This document shows, one piece after another, positions 1 through 8,827 of a DNA stretch of 64,000 bases (positions within the stretch are counted from its first letter, which is position 1; every line of letters starts with the position of its first letter). The stretch spans positions 65,295 to 129,294 of the forward strand of contig CAZSBB010000012.1 of assembly GCA_964605235.1 (NCBI GenBank), given 5' to 3'. Under the pieces are notes generated by a model. The model saw only the letters and a program-made list of their open reading frames with translations. It searched no databases and was not told where the DNA came from. A program made the position numbers and the translations under genes. The stretch comes from CAZSBB01 sp964605235 (GTDB lineage: Bacteria > Planctomycetota > Phycisphaerae > Phycisphaerales > Phycisphaeraceae).

Positions 1-2
1 TT

Positions 3-881
3 GCCTGGCGCGCGGTGGAGCCATTGCTCGCGCCCCAGTGCTATGAAGATCTGGAAGTGATTTCGGTGCTCAAGCATCAGGGCTGGTATTACCTGACGTT
101 TCACGATTTCAACGCGCACACGCATTACCGCATGGCGCGGAGTCTCGCCGGGCCGTGGTTGTCGCCCCCGCGTGACGAGGTGCTGCCGACGCACAACTGG
201 GTGTTCCGCTTCTGCCAGTGGGAAGGGCGCCCGCTGCTGCTGCACAACATGGCGGGCGAGTGCGACTGGCGGCGGCGCTCGGCGGCGGGCGGTTACAAGG
301 TGGCGTCCCCGCCGCGCGAGATTATTGTGCATGACGACGGCACGCTGGCGCTGGGCAGCTATCGCGGCTGGGCGAAGTATCACGATGGCGAAGTCAGCAC
401 GCTCCCGGGCGCGGAGCTGGCGGGCGCGGGACAGCAGCTGCAACTGCACGAGCCGGAGCTGAGCGATTTCGTGCTGGAAACCACGGTCACGCTGCAGTCG
501 GGGCGTGCGGCAGGTCTGCTGCTGCGCAGCGATGCGGGCGTGGAAACCTGTCTCTGGCTGCGGCTGGATTACGATCGGCAGCAGGTGAGCCTGCACACGC
601 ATTCGCCGTATGACAGTGCCCAGGATCGCATCAAGCTCAAGCAGCGGGTGGTGCAGTCGTTTGCCGCGAAGCTGGAATATGGAAACCCTGTGGCGGTGAA
701 AGTGCTCGCGTGCAAGCAGTACGTCGAGGTGTCGCTTGATGGGGAGATTCACCTGTGCCCGCTGACGTATCTCGCCAAGCGCGGGCGTTGCGGGATGTTT
801 GTGGAAGATGGGCAAGGCGCCTTTACCCCGGCGCGGGTGCAGCCGTTGCGTTGTCCCTGGCCGGTGTGGGAGAAAGCGTGA
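3..881 (+). CDS. GH32/GH43-like glycosidase, 5'-truncated
   Basis: The reading frame is open to the window edge, so the N-terminus is missing. The first part (CYEDLEV, then GWYYLTF and YRMARSLAGPW) resembles a late blade of the five-bladed propeller of GH32/GH43 enzymes. The second part looks like the C-terminal beta-sandwich of GH32 enzymes: AGLLLRSD, LWLRLDY and VKVLACKQYVEVSLDGE match the pattern VRIFVDRSSVEVFxNDG. Such enzymes hydrolyse fructosides or related glycans. The catalytic nucleophile and most of the propeller lie outside the window, so substrate cannot be judged. The stop codon overlaps the next gene's ATG by one base (TGATG), which suggests translational coupling with the HPS/PHI pair. 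Family assignment is moderate; it could be another propeller-sandwich glycosidase. Confidence 0.6.
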   Translation, partial: AWRAVEPLLAPQCYEDLEVISVLKHQGWYYLTFHDFNAHTHYRMARSLAGPWLSPPRDEVLPTHNWVFRFCQWEGRPLLLHNMAGECDWRRRSAAGGYKVASPPREIIVHDDGTLALGSYRGWAKYHDGEVSTLPGAELAGAGQQLQLHEPELSDFVLETTVTLQSGRAAGLLLRSDAGVETCLWLRLDYDRQQVSLHTHSPYDSAQDRIKLKQRVVQSFAAKLEYGNPVAVKVLACKQYVEVSLDGEIHLCPLTYLAKRGRCGMFVEDGQGAFTPARVQPLRCPWPVWEKA

Positions 882-1552
882 TGACCGCGCAGACTGCGAA
901 ACAATCGGTGGCGCTGCAATTGGCGCTGGACGTGCTGAGCGTGAATGAAGCCTTGCGCGCCGCCGAGCCGACGGCCGGGCACGTGCAGATATTGGAAGTC
1001 GGCACGCCGCTGGTGATTGAGGCGGGCATGAAGGCGGTGCGCACGCTCAAGCGCACCTATCCGACGCATCAGATCGTCGCGGATTTGAAGATCATGGATG
1101 CCGGGCGGATCGAAGCCATGAGCGCCTTTTCCGCCGGGGCGGACATCGTGACCGTGCTGGGCCTCGCTTCCGACGCGACCATCCAAGGCGCTGTCTGGGC
1201 GGCGCGGCACACCGGCGGGCTGCTGATGGCGGATATGGTCAATGTGCCCGACCCCGCCCAGCGCGGGCGCGAGCTGTTGGATCTGGGCGTGCACATCCTC
1301 TGCCTGCACACCGCGTATGACCGCCAGCAGGAAAACGTCGATCCGCTCGACGAGCTGCGCGGGGTGCGCCCGGCCGTCGCAGGCCGCCTCGCCATTGCCG
1401 GCGGGCTCAAGCTCACCCATGTCCATGAAGCGGTGCAGGCCGGCGCCGACGTGCTGGTGGTGGGCGGCGGCATCCTCAGCGAACCGGACCCCGGCGCGGC
1501 GGCGGCAGCGATCGCCAGCGCGATCAAGCAGGCGCAGGAGAGCAAACCATGA
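881..1552 (+). CDS. hxlA: 3-hexulose-6-phosphate synthase (or related OMPDC-family decarboxylase)
   Basis: A 223-residue single-domain TIM barrel of the orotidine-phosphate-decarboxylase family. Residues 66-75 carry the family signature VADLKIMDAG, with the Lys/Asp pair that binds metal and substrate; GADIVTVLG (86-94) and the HT of CLHTAYD (143) follow. The pattern VTVLG-x-x-SDATI-x-GAV favours hexulose-phosphate synthase over the keto-gulonate-phosphate decarboxylase UlaD. HPS condenses formaldehyde with ribulose 5-phosphate, or runs in reverse to make pentose phosphate. The ATG overlaps the stop of the upstream glycosidase by 1 bp, and the stop overlaps the next ATG by 4 bp. Pairing with a phosphohexuloisomerase is the strongest argument for HPS activity. 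The physiological direction is not shown by sequence. Confidence 0.82.
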   Translation: MTAQTAKQSVALQLALDVLSVNEALRAAEPTAGHVQILEVGTPLVIEAGMKAVRTLKRTYPTHQIVADLKIMDAGRIEAMSAFSAGADIVTVLGLASDATIQGAVWAARHTGGLLMADMVNVPDPAQRGRELLDLGVHILCLHTAYDRQQENVDPLDELRGVRPAVAGRLAIAGGLKLTHVHEAVQAGADVLVVGGGILSEPDPGAAAAAIASAIKQAQESKP

Positions 1553-2154
1553 CGACCCCCGGAACCCCCGGAACCCCCGGAACCCCCGGCGAATCCTTGC
1601 AGCGCTACACCCAGACGGCCGCGGCGGAAATCACCGCGGCGCTGGCGGGGGGCGATCATGCCGCGCTGGAAAAGCTGGCGCAGGCGGCAGCGAGCGCGCC
1701 GCGCGTGTTTGCCGCCGGGGCGGGTCGCAGCGGGCTGGCGCTCAAAGCTTTCGCCATGCGCCTGATGCATCTGGGCATCCCCGTGCACGTGGTCGGCGAA
1801 TCCACCACCCCCGGCATTGCCCCCGGTGAACTGCTGGTCATCGGCTCCGGCTCCGGACGCACCGCCAGCCTGGTCAGTGCCGCGACCAAAGCGAAGCAAG
1901 TCGGCGCGACGGTCGCCCTCGTCACCATTGACGCCCAGTCGCCCATCGCCCAGCAGGCGGACATCGTGGTGACGGTTCCCGCGCCTTCCCCCAAAGCCAG
2001 TGCCGGCTCTGGGCGAATCGCCAGCATTCAGCCGATGGGCTCGCTGTTTGAACAAACCCTCTGGCTGACGCTCGACTGCACGGTTCTGCGGCTGATGGAG
2101 CTGCTGAACCTGAGCAGCGACCAGATGTTCGCCCGCCACGCGAATCTGGAGTAA
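1549..2154 (+). CDS. hxlB: 6-phospho-3-hexuloisomerase (SIS domain)
   Basis: A 201-residue SIS-fold isomerase that interconverts hexulose 6-phosphate and fructose 6-phosphate. Visible motifs: GAGRSG (57-62), AMRLMHLG, VVGESTTPGI with Glu84, and the phosphate-binding loop SGSGRT (100-105). The C-terminus ends in MFARHANLE, as in other PHI proteins. The ATG overlaps the hxlA stop by 4 bp (ATGA), so the two are probably translated together. Odd feature: residues 3-14 are TPG repeats encoded by tandem GGAACCCCC copies. This is the same short repeat found in several intergenic spots here, and it lies before the first SIS helix, so it is probably a tolerated tail. Confidence 0.88.
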   Translation: MTTPGTPGTPGTPGESLQRYTQTAAAEITAALAGGDHAALEKLAQAAASAPRVFAAGAGRSGLALKAFAMRLMHLGIPVHVVGESTTPGIAPGELLVIGSGSGRTASLVSAATKAKQVGATVALVTIDAQSPIAQQADIVVTVPAPSPKASAGSGRIASIQPMGSLFEQTLWLTLDCTVLRLMELLNLSSDQMFARHANLE

Positions 2155-2166
2155 GCCAAAGCAGAT

Positions 2167-2284
2167 TTCACCACAGAGACACAGAGAGCACAGAGCAAAG
2201 CACCCAGAGTCACATGGCGACGTCATGAGCTGAGTTTCCCAATTGCTGTTTTTCTCGGTGCTCTCTGTGTCTCTGTGGTGAGTT
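2167..2284. repeat. CACAGAG-type inverted repeat, copy 1
   Basis: Left arm ACCACAGAGACACAGAGAGC and right arm GCTCTCTGTGTCTCTGTGGT can pair over about 20 bp, leaving a variable loop of about 60 bp. It fills the gap between hxlB and the next gene. The same arms occur near 11166, 18343, 54103 and 61479, always between genes. Confidence 0.9.
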
Positions 2285-2422
2285 TGAAATTGACCGCCAG
2301 GCGCTGTGGAACGCAGTTCTGCCGCCCAATCCGCCAATTCCGCGCATAACCGCTTTCCAACACGACCGGTGCGCAACGCTCAAACGCGGTCGCTGCAATA
2401 CCGCCTCCCCAAACCTGACAAC

Positions 2423-2429
2423 AAGGAGG
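2423..2429 (+). promoter_or_regulatory. Shine-Dalgarno that decides a start
   Basis: AAGGAGG lies directly against the first ATG (2430) but 6 bases before the second ATG (2436). The spacing supports the second ATG as the real start. Confidence 0.75.
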
Positions 2430-2435
2430 ATGGTC

Positions 2436-2897
2436 ATGGGCGCGTTTCGTTTTGCATTGTGGATGGTGGTGGCGGCTTACACGGTGACCTGTGCGGCTGT
2501 GTGTCTGGCTGAGGCGCTGACGATCGGAAGCTGGGAACTGGCGCGGCAGGTCGGCACGCTGAGCGAGATGGGACTGTACGTGGCGGCGGCGACGCTGCTG
2601 AGCCTGGCGGTGCTGCCGCGGGCGGGCTGGCTGGCGTTGGTCACGGGCGCCGTGCTGGTGATCACGGGGCATCTGCCGGCTGCGCTGGGCGCGCTGCTCT
2701 GGGCGGTGCTGACGCTGGCGCTGCCCCGGCAGGCCGCGGCGCAAGCAACGCCGACGATTGCTGGCGCCGACTTGGCGCAGGAACTGCAACTGCCCGAACC
2801 GGGCGAGACGCATGGGGCGGAGTCGGAGAAGCAGCCCTTCCGGTTCCGTCGGCTGCGGGGCCAGCGGCGGGGCAAGACGGCGGGCGTCGGGGTGTGA
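2436..2897 (+). CDS. Small membrane protein of unknown function
   Basis: A 153-residue protein with about three to four hydrophobic segments (roughly residues 5-30, 44-64, 68-90), followed by a basic, Arg/Lys-rich cytoplasmic-type tail (RFRRLRGQRRGK). The Shine-Dalgarno spacing selects the ATG used here over one two codons upstream. I recognise no family. It converges on the indolepyruvate oxidoreductase gene with about 44 bp between stops. It stands alone between a repeat hairpin and a convergent gene, so context gives no clue. Confidence 0.7.
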   Translation: MGAFRFALWMVVAAYTVTCAAVCLAEALTIGSWELARQVGTLSEMGLYVAAATLLSLAVLPRAGWLALVTGAVLVITGHLPAALGALLWAVLTLALPRQAAAQATPTIAGADLAQELQLPEPGETHGAESEKQPFRFRRLRGQRRGKTAGVGV

Positions 2898-2941
2898 GTT
2901 GCCGCAGGTCAGATGGCGGCGGGTCAGTGAAGTGAGGTCGC

Positions 2942-5900
2942 TTACAGCCGCGCCGGCTCCGGTTGGCGCGGCAGGACCGGCAGGCTCACCCGCCGCTCGT
3001 CGGCGACCGTGAAGTCCGCTTCGCGCGGCAGGGGCGCGATGTCGAACTGGCTGGCGTCCATCTCCAGCCAATGCTGGACTTGGCGCTGGGCGTTCTGCAT
3101 GTGCGCCAGCCGCAGGTCGCGGTAGCCGGTGACCTGGTGCGGGCTGCCGAGCACGAGCCGCCAGCGCTGGTATTCCTGCGCGCCTTTTTCCGCGCTCCAG
3201 TCGAGCCGGCGCACGAGCTTTTCGTACCAGTCGCGGAAGCGGAAGCCCTTGCGGTGGTAGCCGGGCAACCAGCGCCACCAGCGTTGGGCAGCGACCAGCC
3301 GAAGTTGCCAGGGACGCAGGCGACAGTCGAAGCCCAGCCGCCGGCCGAGCAACTCGACCTCCGCGCGGACGTAGTGGCGGTAGCGCAGGCGATCGCCGGT
3401 GCGCGGATCGATGTGGAACCGCTGGGCGTCGTAAGCATATTTCTCGGGTCGGGTCAGGAGCTGGGCGACGAAGACCTCGTCGCGCACCAGCATGGCGTGC
3501 GCCAAGCCGCGTGCGGCCGCGCGGGTCAGCGCGTAGCCCTGGGCGCGGTCGTCGCGCACCAGCACAGATTTGAGCAGGGCGCAGTAGCGTTTGGCGTAAT
3601 CCAATCCGCCCCAGAGCAGGCAGTCGTAGACCGCCATGGTGATTTCGCGCAGCAGCGGATCATGCGCGGAGAGGCCCACGGCGCGGCGGTAGACGCCGAT
3701 GACCAGCGCGCGGAATTGCTGCGCCAAGCGCTGGCGGGCGCGGCGGGTGGACCAGCCGCCGGCGCCGTGCCGGCGCAGCAATTCGGCGCGCCGGCGAAGC
3801 GTGCGCACCGGAGCGTCATCACGGAACGGCCGCGCCTGGGGCAGATGCCGGGCATCCACCGCCAGCAGGCGACCAAGTTGGAACGCATGGAGATTGCGCA
3901 GGGCGTCGTGTTGCAGGACGGACCAGATCGCCTGCTCGATCGCTTGCAGCGTGAGCGGGACGAAGCCGCGCTGGAAGGCGGCGCCCAGCGCCATCATGTT
4001 GGCGAAGCGGGTTTCCTCGAGCACCTGGCGACAGGTGGTGGTGAAATCCGCCAGCAGGTGGGCGTCGTCGCGGACGTGGCGCATGAGCATGCGGCGGAGG
4101 TGGTCGGGGTCGAAATCATCCACGCCGATGAGCTGGCGCGTGGTGGGAGCGAGCGCGTCATTGAGCACGGCCGCGGTGCGCTGGGGCGTCACGGCGCGGA
4201 AGGGTCCCGCCGCGTCGATGCCGCGCGCCGCTTCGAGCAGGTCGAGTCCCATGAGCAGGTCGGCATCGCCCCAGGGGATGGTCGCTCCGACATGCCGACC
4301 GCTGGCGCGCTGGCCGAACACCAGTTCGCTGTACACCCCGCCGGTGCGCACCGCCACGCCTTTGTGCAGGGCGTACTGCACGTCGTAGCCCATGTGCTGC
4401 CCCGCGGTGGCGAGCACGCGCGTGAGCACGTTGACGCCCATGCCCCCGGCGCCGGCGACCAGGCAGCGCCACACCGGCTGATCGGCATGGCGCGGGCGCG
4501 GGGCTTCGGGCAGCGGCGTGTTGAGCAGGGCGGGCAGCGGGCGATGGGCACGCAGCACTTCGACCTGCTCAAACGCGGGACACGCGCCCACGCGCTGACA
4601 GGCTTTGTCTTCAATGCAGGCGCCCAGGTCGGTCTGCACGCGCACGCCGCGGTCGGACTTTTCGAGCATCAGGCCCGGGCAGCCGGTGGCGGTGGTGCAC
4701 GCCTGGCAGAAGTCGCACACGTCGGAGGCGATGTTCATGTGCGTCTGGCGCCGGTGGAAGCCACGTTCTTCATACTCGCGTTGCCGGGCGGCGGAGCCGG
4801 CGCGGTGGCGGATGATGGCGCACTGTTTGTCGGCAATGACGATCTTGATGCCGTCGGCGAGGAAGACCTGTTCGAGCAACGTGCGATAGCGCGGGCGGTC
4901 CTCGGGGTTGAGCCGGGCGAGGCGCACATCGCGCGGGAGCTTGCGGGGCAGCATGCCTTCGATCACCCGTTCAATCTGCTGCGCGCGGGTGCTGCGGCCC
5001 ATCAGGTCCACGCCCGCGCCCAGCGTGGGATGCTGGCCGGACAACGCAGCAGCGCCGTTGTCGAGGATGAGGTAGGTGACATTTCGGCCGGCGGCGATGG
5101 ACTGCGCCAGCGCCAGTTGTCCACCGGCGAAAAACGCGCCGTCACCCATGAAGATGACCTGCTGGTTGTCGATGAACGGGGCAGCGCCATCGCCCGCGCC
5201 CCCCGCCAGACCCAGCCCGGCATAGTCGTGTTGCAGCAGGCGATTGGGTTCAAAACCCAGCAGACTGGCGCAGCCGGCGTCGCCATGGAATACGAGGTCG
5301 ACCGGCTTGCGTTTGTGCTTGCGCAGCATGTAGCGGTGATCCGCCAGATCGCGCTTGAGTTCCAGCAGCACGCTCGCCGAGTCGCGGTGGGGGCAGCCGG
5401 CGCAGAAGGTCGGGGTGCGCGTGGGCAGTTGCAGATGACGCTGCCGGGCGGCGGTGATGCGCGTGAGCAGGGCGTCGAGGGAGCCGTTGGTCAGCTCGGG
5501 GGGAAGATTGCCCAGCCGGCGCAGGACGGGGGTGAGGCGTTCAATCAGCAGCGAGGGATGCAGGGGCTCGTTGTCGGGGAGTCCCCAATTGCTTGCGGCA
5601 GCGTCGTCGGTGACATCCGGGGGCGGCAGGCGTTTGCCGAACACCGGCGGGGCGGCGGGGTCGGCGGCGAGGAAGTCGCGCACCTGCCGTTCCACGAACG
5701 CTCGGCGTTCCTCCACGACGATCAGCGTGCGACAGCCGGCGGCAAACTCGCTGACGAGGGCGCGGTCCAGCGGCCAGCTTAACCCGAGCTTGAGAATGGG
5801 CAGGCGACCCAGGAGGTTCATTTCGGTCAGCGCTGCACAAAGGTGATCGCAGGCGACGCCGGTGCTGATGAAGCCGATGGCGGCGGTCTGCCCGCGCTGG

Positions 5901-6829
5901 GTGGGATGAAGGATGCGGTTGACGCCCAGCCGACGCGCCGCGGACCAGAGCTGGGGGTAGCAGCGCTGCTGTTGCTGACGCCGGTACGCCACGCGATGGG
6001 GCAGCAGGACGCGCTGATTGAGCTGCGGGTCCAGATCGCGTGCGGCATGGAGCGTGCGCGGACGCAGGTGATGGGCGCGGGGGAACTCGTTGGGCCGACA
6101 CGCCACCGCGGCGCCGCCCTCGGCAAGCAACGTGGGGGCGAGCAGGGCGACATAGGATCGGCCGGCGGCGCCCAGGGCATAGCCGGCGGCGACCCCGTTT
6201 TTCAGGTCATCCAGATCGGAGGGTTCGAGCACGGGCAGATGCAGTTGCTCCGCCAGCAGCCGGCTGTCGCCCATGCTGGGGACGGACTCGCCCCAGACAT
6301 CTTCGCCGACGACGATGACCGCGCCGCCCTCGGCGGTGCTGGTATCGGAATGATCACCACCGGGGCCGGCGAGGCTGCCCAGCGCCAGGGCTTCACCGGC
6401 TTTCTGGAAGCCGCCGCTGCTTAGGGCGACGAGCGCCCGGCCGCGCGCCAGTTGGATGCCGTGCGCCATGGCGGCGGCGAGGGATTCGGTCGTGGCGAGC
6501 TGGGCTTCCTGGCCATGGGTGGTCAGCAGGGGGGTGAGGTGACGGAGGGTGTCGAACACGCCGGCGATGGGGGCAGCGGGACAGCCGGTGAAGAGGTGGA
6601 CCCCGCCGGGGGTTTCCAAGGCGCCTTTGACGATCGCCTCGGCGCCGCTGAGCAGCACCCGGCCGTCGGCTTGCAGGAAGCGCGCATCGATGCCGCCGGC
6701 GGATGCATTGGCGCCGCCGTCGTTCGCTTTGCTGCTGGCACGTCCTGTCGCTGCTTTACCCATTGCCTTCCTGGCATGCGAACCAACACCGGCCCAACCC
6801 CTCGCCTGACCCGACATCCCCCGCAGCAT
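2942..6829 (-). CDS. Indolepyruvate (2-oxoacid) ferredoxin oxidoreductase, fused one-chain type with DUF6537
   Basis: A 1295-residue protein that joins what are IorA and IorB in archaea. Domain order by eye: pyrimidine-type TPP domain (about 50-230); TPP-binding half with CAGCPHR near 475 and GDGAFF...LDN near 560 (the GDG-x-N motif); a cysteine-rich Fe-S segment at about 696-743 (CDFCQACTTATGCP, then CIEDKACQRVGACP); the gamma/IorB domain from about 790 (AGAGGMGVNVLTRVL, TGGVYSELVFG); and a C-terminal part (about 1010-1220) like DUF6537. It decarboxylates aryl- or branched-chain 2-oxoacids with CoA and reduces ferredoxin. The start is uncertain: Met1 and Met5 are both possible, and the 30 residues after them look unstructured. 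It is divergent from the transhydrogenase gene. A long frame on the opposite strand is an antisense shadow. Confidence 0.88.
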   Translation of the reverse strand: MLRGMSGQARGWAGVGSHARKAMGKAATGRASSKANDGGANASAGGIDARFLQADGRVLLSGAEAIVKGALETPGGVHLFTGCPAAPIAGVFDTLRHLTPLLTTHGQEAQLATTESLAAAMAHGIQLARGRALVALSSGGFQKAGEALALGSLAGPGGDHSDTSTAEGGAVIVVGEDVWGESVPSMGDSRLLAEQLHLPVLEPSDLDDLKNGVAAGYALGAAGRSYVALLAPTLLAEGGAAVACRPNEFPRAHHLRPRTLHAARDLDPQLNQRVLLPHRVAYRRQQQQRCYPQLWSAARRLGVNRILHPTQRGQTAAIGFISTGVACDHLCAALTEMNLLGRLPILKLGLSWPLDRALVSEFAAGCRTLIVVEERRAFVERQVRDFLAADPAAPPVFGKRLPPPDVTDDAAASNWGLPDNEPLHPSLLIERLTPVLRRLGNLPPELTNGSLDALLTRITAARQRHLQLPTRTPTFCAGCPHRDSASVLLELKRDLADHRYMLRKHKRKPVDLVFHGDAGCASLLGFEPNRLLQHDYAGLGLAGGAGDGAAPFIDNQQVIFMGDGAFFAGGQLALAQSIAAGRNVTYLILDNGAAALSGQHPTLGAGVDLMGRSTRAQQIERVIEGMLPRKLPRDVRLARLNPEDRPRYRTLLEQVFLADGIKIVIADKQCAIIRHRAGSAARQREYEERGFHRRQTHMNIASDVCDFCQACTTATGCPGLMLEKSDRGVRVQTDLGACIEDKACQRVGACPAFEQVEVLRAHRPLPALLNTPLPEAPRPRHADQPVWRCLVAGAGGMGVNVLTRVLATAGQHMGYDVQYALHKGVAVRTGGVYSELVFGQRASGRHVGATIPWGDADLLMGLDLLEAARGIDAAGPFRAVTPQRTAAVLNDALAPTTRQLIGVDDFDPDHLRRMLMRHVRDDAHLLADFTTTCRQVLEETRFANMMALGAAFQRGFVPLTLQAIEQAIWSVLQHDALRNLHAFQLGRLLAVDARHLPQARPFRDDAPVRTLRRRAELLRRHGAGGWSTRRARQRLAQQFRALVIGVYRRAVGLSAHDPLLREITMAVYDCLLWGGLDYAKRYCALLKSVLVRDDRAQGYALTRAAARGLAHAMLVRDEVFVAQLLTRPEKYAYDAQRFHIDPRTGDRLRYRHYVRAEVELLGRRLGFDCRLRPWQLRLVAAQRWWRWLPGYHRKGFRFRDWYEKLVRRLDWSAEKGAQEYQRWRLVLGSPHQVTGYRDLRLAHMQNAQRQVQHWLEMDASQFDIAPLPREADFTVADERRVSLPVLPRQPEPARL

Positions 6830-7299
6830 CCCCCCGCTGGAGGTGGACTGACAAACCGCCCGCGCCTGGCTGTCGTCGTCGCGGCGCAGGAACAGAGTTC
6901 AAAGACGTTGGGATTATACCTCGCCCAGCGGTGAAAGCCGAAGGAAATCCGGGGGGGAATGGGCTGCGCCCCGGCTGGTGCAGCGTGACGAGTCGGAAGT
7001 ATGAGCGCGAGTCGTTGGTTATGAATGATTTTTATTTATGGGTTTACAGTCTGTGTCGTTGGATGCCGGGCGCGTAGCCCGTCGCTGACGCTTCCGGCTC
7101 GTTGGGCCTGGTGTGCTGGCCCGCACGACGGGGGATTGCGACGCCGCTAACGCCTTTCACATCGCACCTTCACGCGACGTTTCCACGCCCAGGGACTACC
7201 TTATCGGCCTTGCACCCGCTAATTCCGGGTGCGCTTCTGGTCGATCAAACCGATACCAACCTGTCTGTTTTTTTTACGCCCTGCGCGGGAGCTTGTGCT
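6830..7299. other. Divergent intergenic region, no gene seen
   Basis: This 470-bp gap lies between two divergent genes and should hold both promoters, but I cannot pick convincing -35/-10 pairs. It contains an AT-rich patch at 7017-7045, a half copy of the 114-bp element (about 7074-7102), a small hairpin GCACCCG/CGGGTGC near 7210-7229, and a T-run at about 7269-7276. Confidence 0.6.
7074..7102. repeat. Half copy (one arm) of the 114-bp inverted-end element
   Basis: GCCCGTCGCTGACGCTTCCG plus GGCTCGT matches the right arm of the full copies near 50975, 55809 and 60398. No left arm is visible upstream, so this is a solo end or remnant. Confidence 0.7.
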
Positions 7300-8820
7300 A
7301 TGCGACACTATGACGTGGCGATCATCGGATCCGGCCCGGCGGGGCAGAAGGCTGCCGTGCAGGCCGCCAAGCTCGGCAAACGGGTCTGCGTGATCGAGAA
7401 AGCCAACGTCGTCGGCGGCGTGGCGGTCAACACCGGCACCATCCCGTCCAAAGCCCTGCGCGAAGCGGTCGTCCAACTCACCGGCGCCACCCGGCGCACG
7501 CTGTATGGCAACAACCATCGCATGAAGCGCGACATCACCATCGGCGACCTCATTGCCGTCTCCCAGCAGGTCATCCGCAACGAGTGGAACAACATCCGCG
7601 ACGCTTTCGACCGCAACGGCATCGACCTCATCTGGGGCGCGGCGCATTTTGAGGGGCCCAACCTGCTCGTGGTGCAGCGCCCGGATGATTCGGAAATGGT
7701 CACCGCCGACAAGTTCATCGTTGGCGTGGGCACCAAACCCGCCCGGCCCAAGAACGTGCCGTTCGTCGATCAGGTGGTCTACTGCTCCGACGGCCTGCTC
7801 AAGCTCGACCGCATTCCCAAGAGCCTGATCGTCGTCGGCGGCGGCGTCATCGGCACCGAGTACGCCTGCATCCTCGCCACGCTGGGTTGTCGCGTCACGC
7901 TCGTCGAAGGCCGCAGCCATGTGCTGGGTTTCCTCGATCAGGAAATCTCCGAAGCCCTGCAATACCACATGCGGCGCAGCGGCATCACGCTCCGGCTGGG
8001 TGAGAAGGTTGAATCCATCCAGATCATCGACGACGGCAGCCACGGCCGGGAGAGCGCCGTCACCGCCACGCTCTGCAGCGGCAAGGCGCTGACCGCCCAG
8101 GCACTGCTCTATGCCGTCGGTCGGCAGGGCGTGTGCGGGCAGCTGGCGCTGGAAAACGTCGGCATCGAGTACGACGATCGCGAACGCCTGAAGGTCAACG
8201 CCAACTTCCAGACCAACATCGAGCATGTGTATGCGGTGGGCGATGTCATCGGCTTCCCCGCGCTGGCGTCCACCAGCATGGAGCAGGGCCGGGCGGCGGT
8301 GTGCCATGCGTTTGGCGTCAAGTATCACAGCCTGCCGGACCTGTTCCCCTATGGCATCTACAGCGTGCCGGAGATCAGCATGGTGGGCAAGACCGAACTG
8401 CAGCTCACCGACGAAGGCATTCCCTACGAAGCGGGCATCGCCCTGTACAGCGAGGTGACGCGCGGCAAGCTGCTGGGCGACGACATCGGCATGCTCAAGC
8501 TGCTGATCCACCAGGAAACCCGCAAAATCCTCGGCGTCCACTGCCTGGGCACCAACGCCACCGAACTGGTGCACATCGGCCAGGCGGTCATGGCGCTCGG
8601 CGGCACCGTGGAGTTCTTTGAAACCAACGTCTTCAACTACCCCACGCTGGCGGAGGCGTACAAGATTGCCGCGCTCAACGGCATCAACAAGCTCAACCAG
8701 GTGCGTCGCGCCCAGCCGGCGGGGTCGGACACCGAAGCGGATGGGGATGCCAGCAACACTGTTGGTGACGCTGCGAAGCAGGACGGCAAGTCCGGGGACG
8801 ACAAAGCCGCCGCCGCGTGA
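7300..8820 (+). CDS. sthA: Soluble pyridine nucleotide transhydrogenase
   Basis: A 506-residue flavoprotein of the dihydrolipoamide-dehydrogenase superfamily. FAD motif GSGPAG (10-15), NAD(P) motif VVGGGVIGTEYA, and the C-terminal dimerisation part with FNYPTLAEAYKIAALNGINK are all present. The redox-active CxxxxC is replaced: the loop reads GGVAVNTGTIPSK, with Ala and Thr where the cysteines would be. That is the mark of SthA/UdhA rather than of a dithiol enzyme. It equilibrates NADPH and NADH in the cytosol. The start is the ATG of MRHYDVAIIG, which matches family N-termini; a longer frame upstream runs through repeat DNA. The last 40 residues are a charged tail after the usual end. Confidence 0.9.
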   Translation: MRHYDVAIIGSGPAGQKAAVQAAKLGKRVCVIEKANVVGGVAVNTGTIPSKALREAVVQLTGATRRTLYGNNHRMKRDITIGDLIAVSQQVIRNEWNNIRDAFDRNGIDLIWGAAHFEGPNLLVVQRPDDSEMVTADKFIVGVGTKPARPKNVPFVDQVVYCSDGLLKLDRIPKSLIVVGGGVIGTEYACILATLGCRVTLVEGRSHVLGFLDQEISEALQYHMRRSGITLRLGEKVESIQIIDDGSHGRESAVTATLCSGKALTAQALLYAVGRQGVCGQLALENVGIEYDDRERLKVNANFQTNIEHVYAVGDVIGFPALASTSMEQGRAAVCHAFGVKYHSLPDLFPYGIYSVPEISMVGKTELQLTDEGIPYEAGIALYSEVTRGKLLGDDIGMLKLLIHQETRKILGVHCLGTNATELVHIGQAVMALGGTVEFFETNVFNYPTLAEAYKIAALNGINKLNQVRRAQPAGSDTEADGDASNTVGDAAKQDGKSGDDKAAAA

Positions 8821-8827
8821 GCGCGGT

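Noticed and set aside
2963..5782. A 939-codon open frame on the plus strand
   Set aside because: It is fully antisense to the indolepyruvate oxidoreductase gene, which has complete motifs; long antisense frames are common in GC-rich genes.
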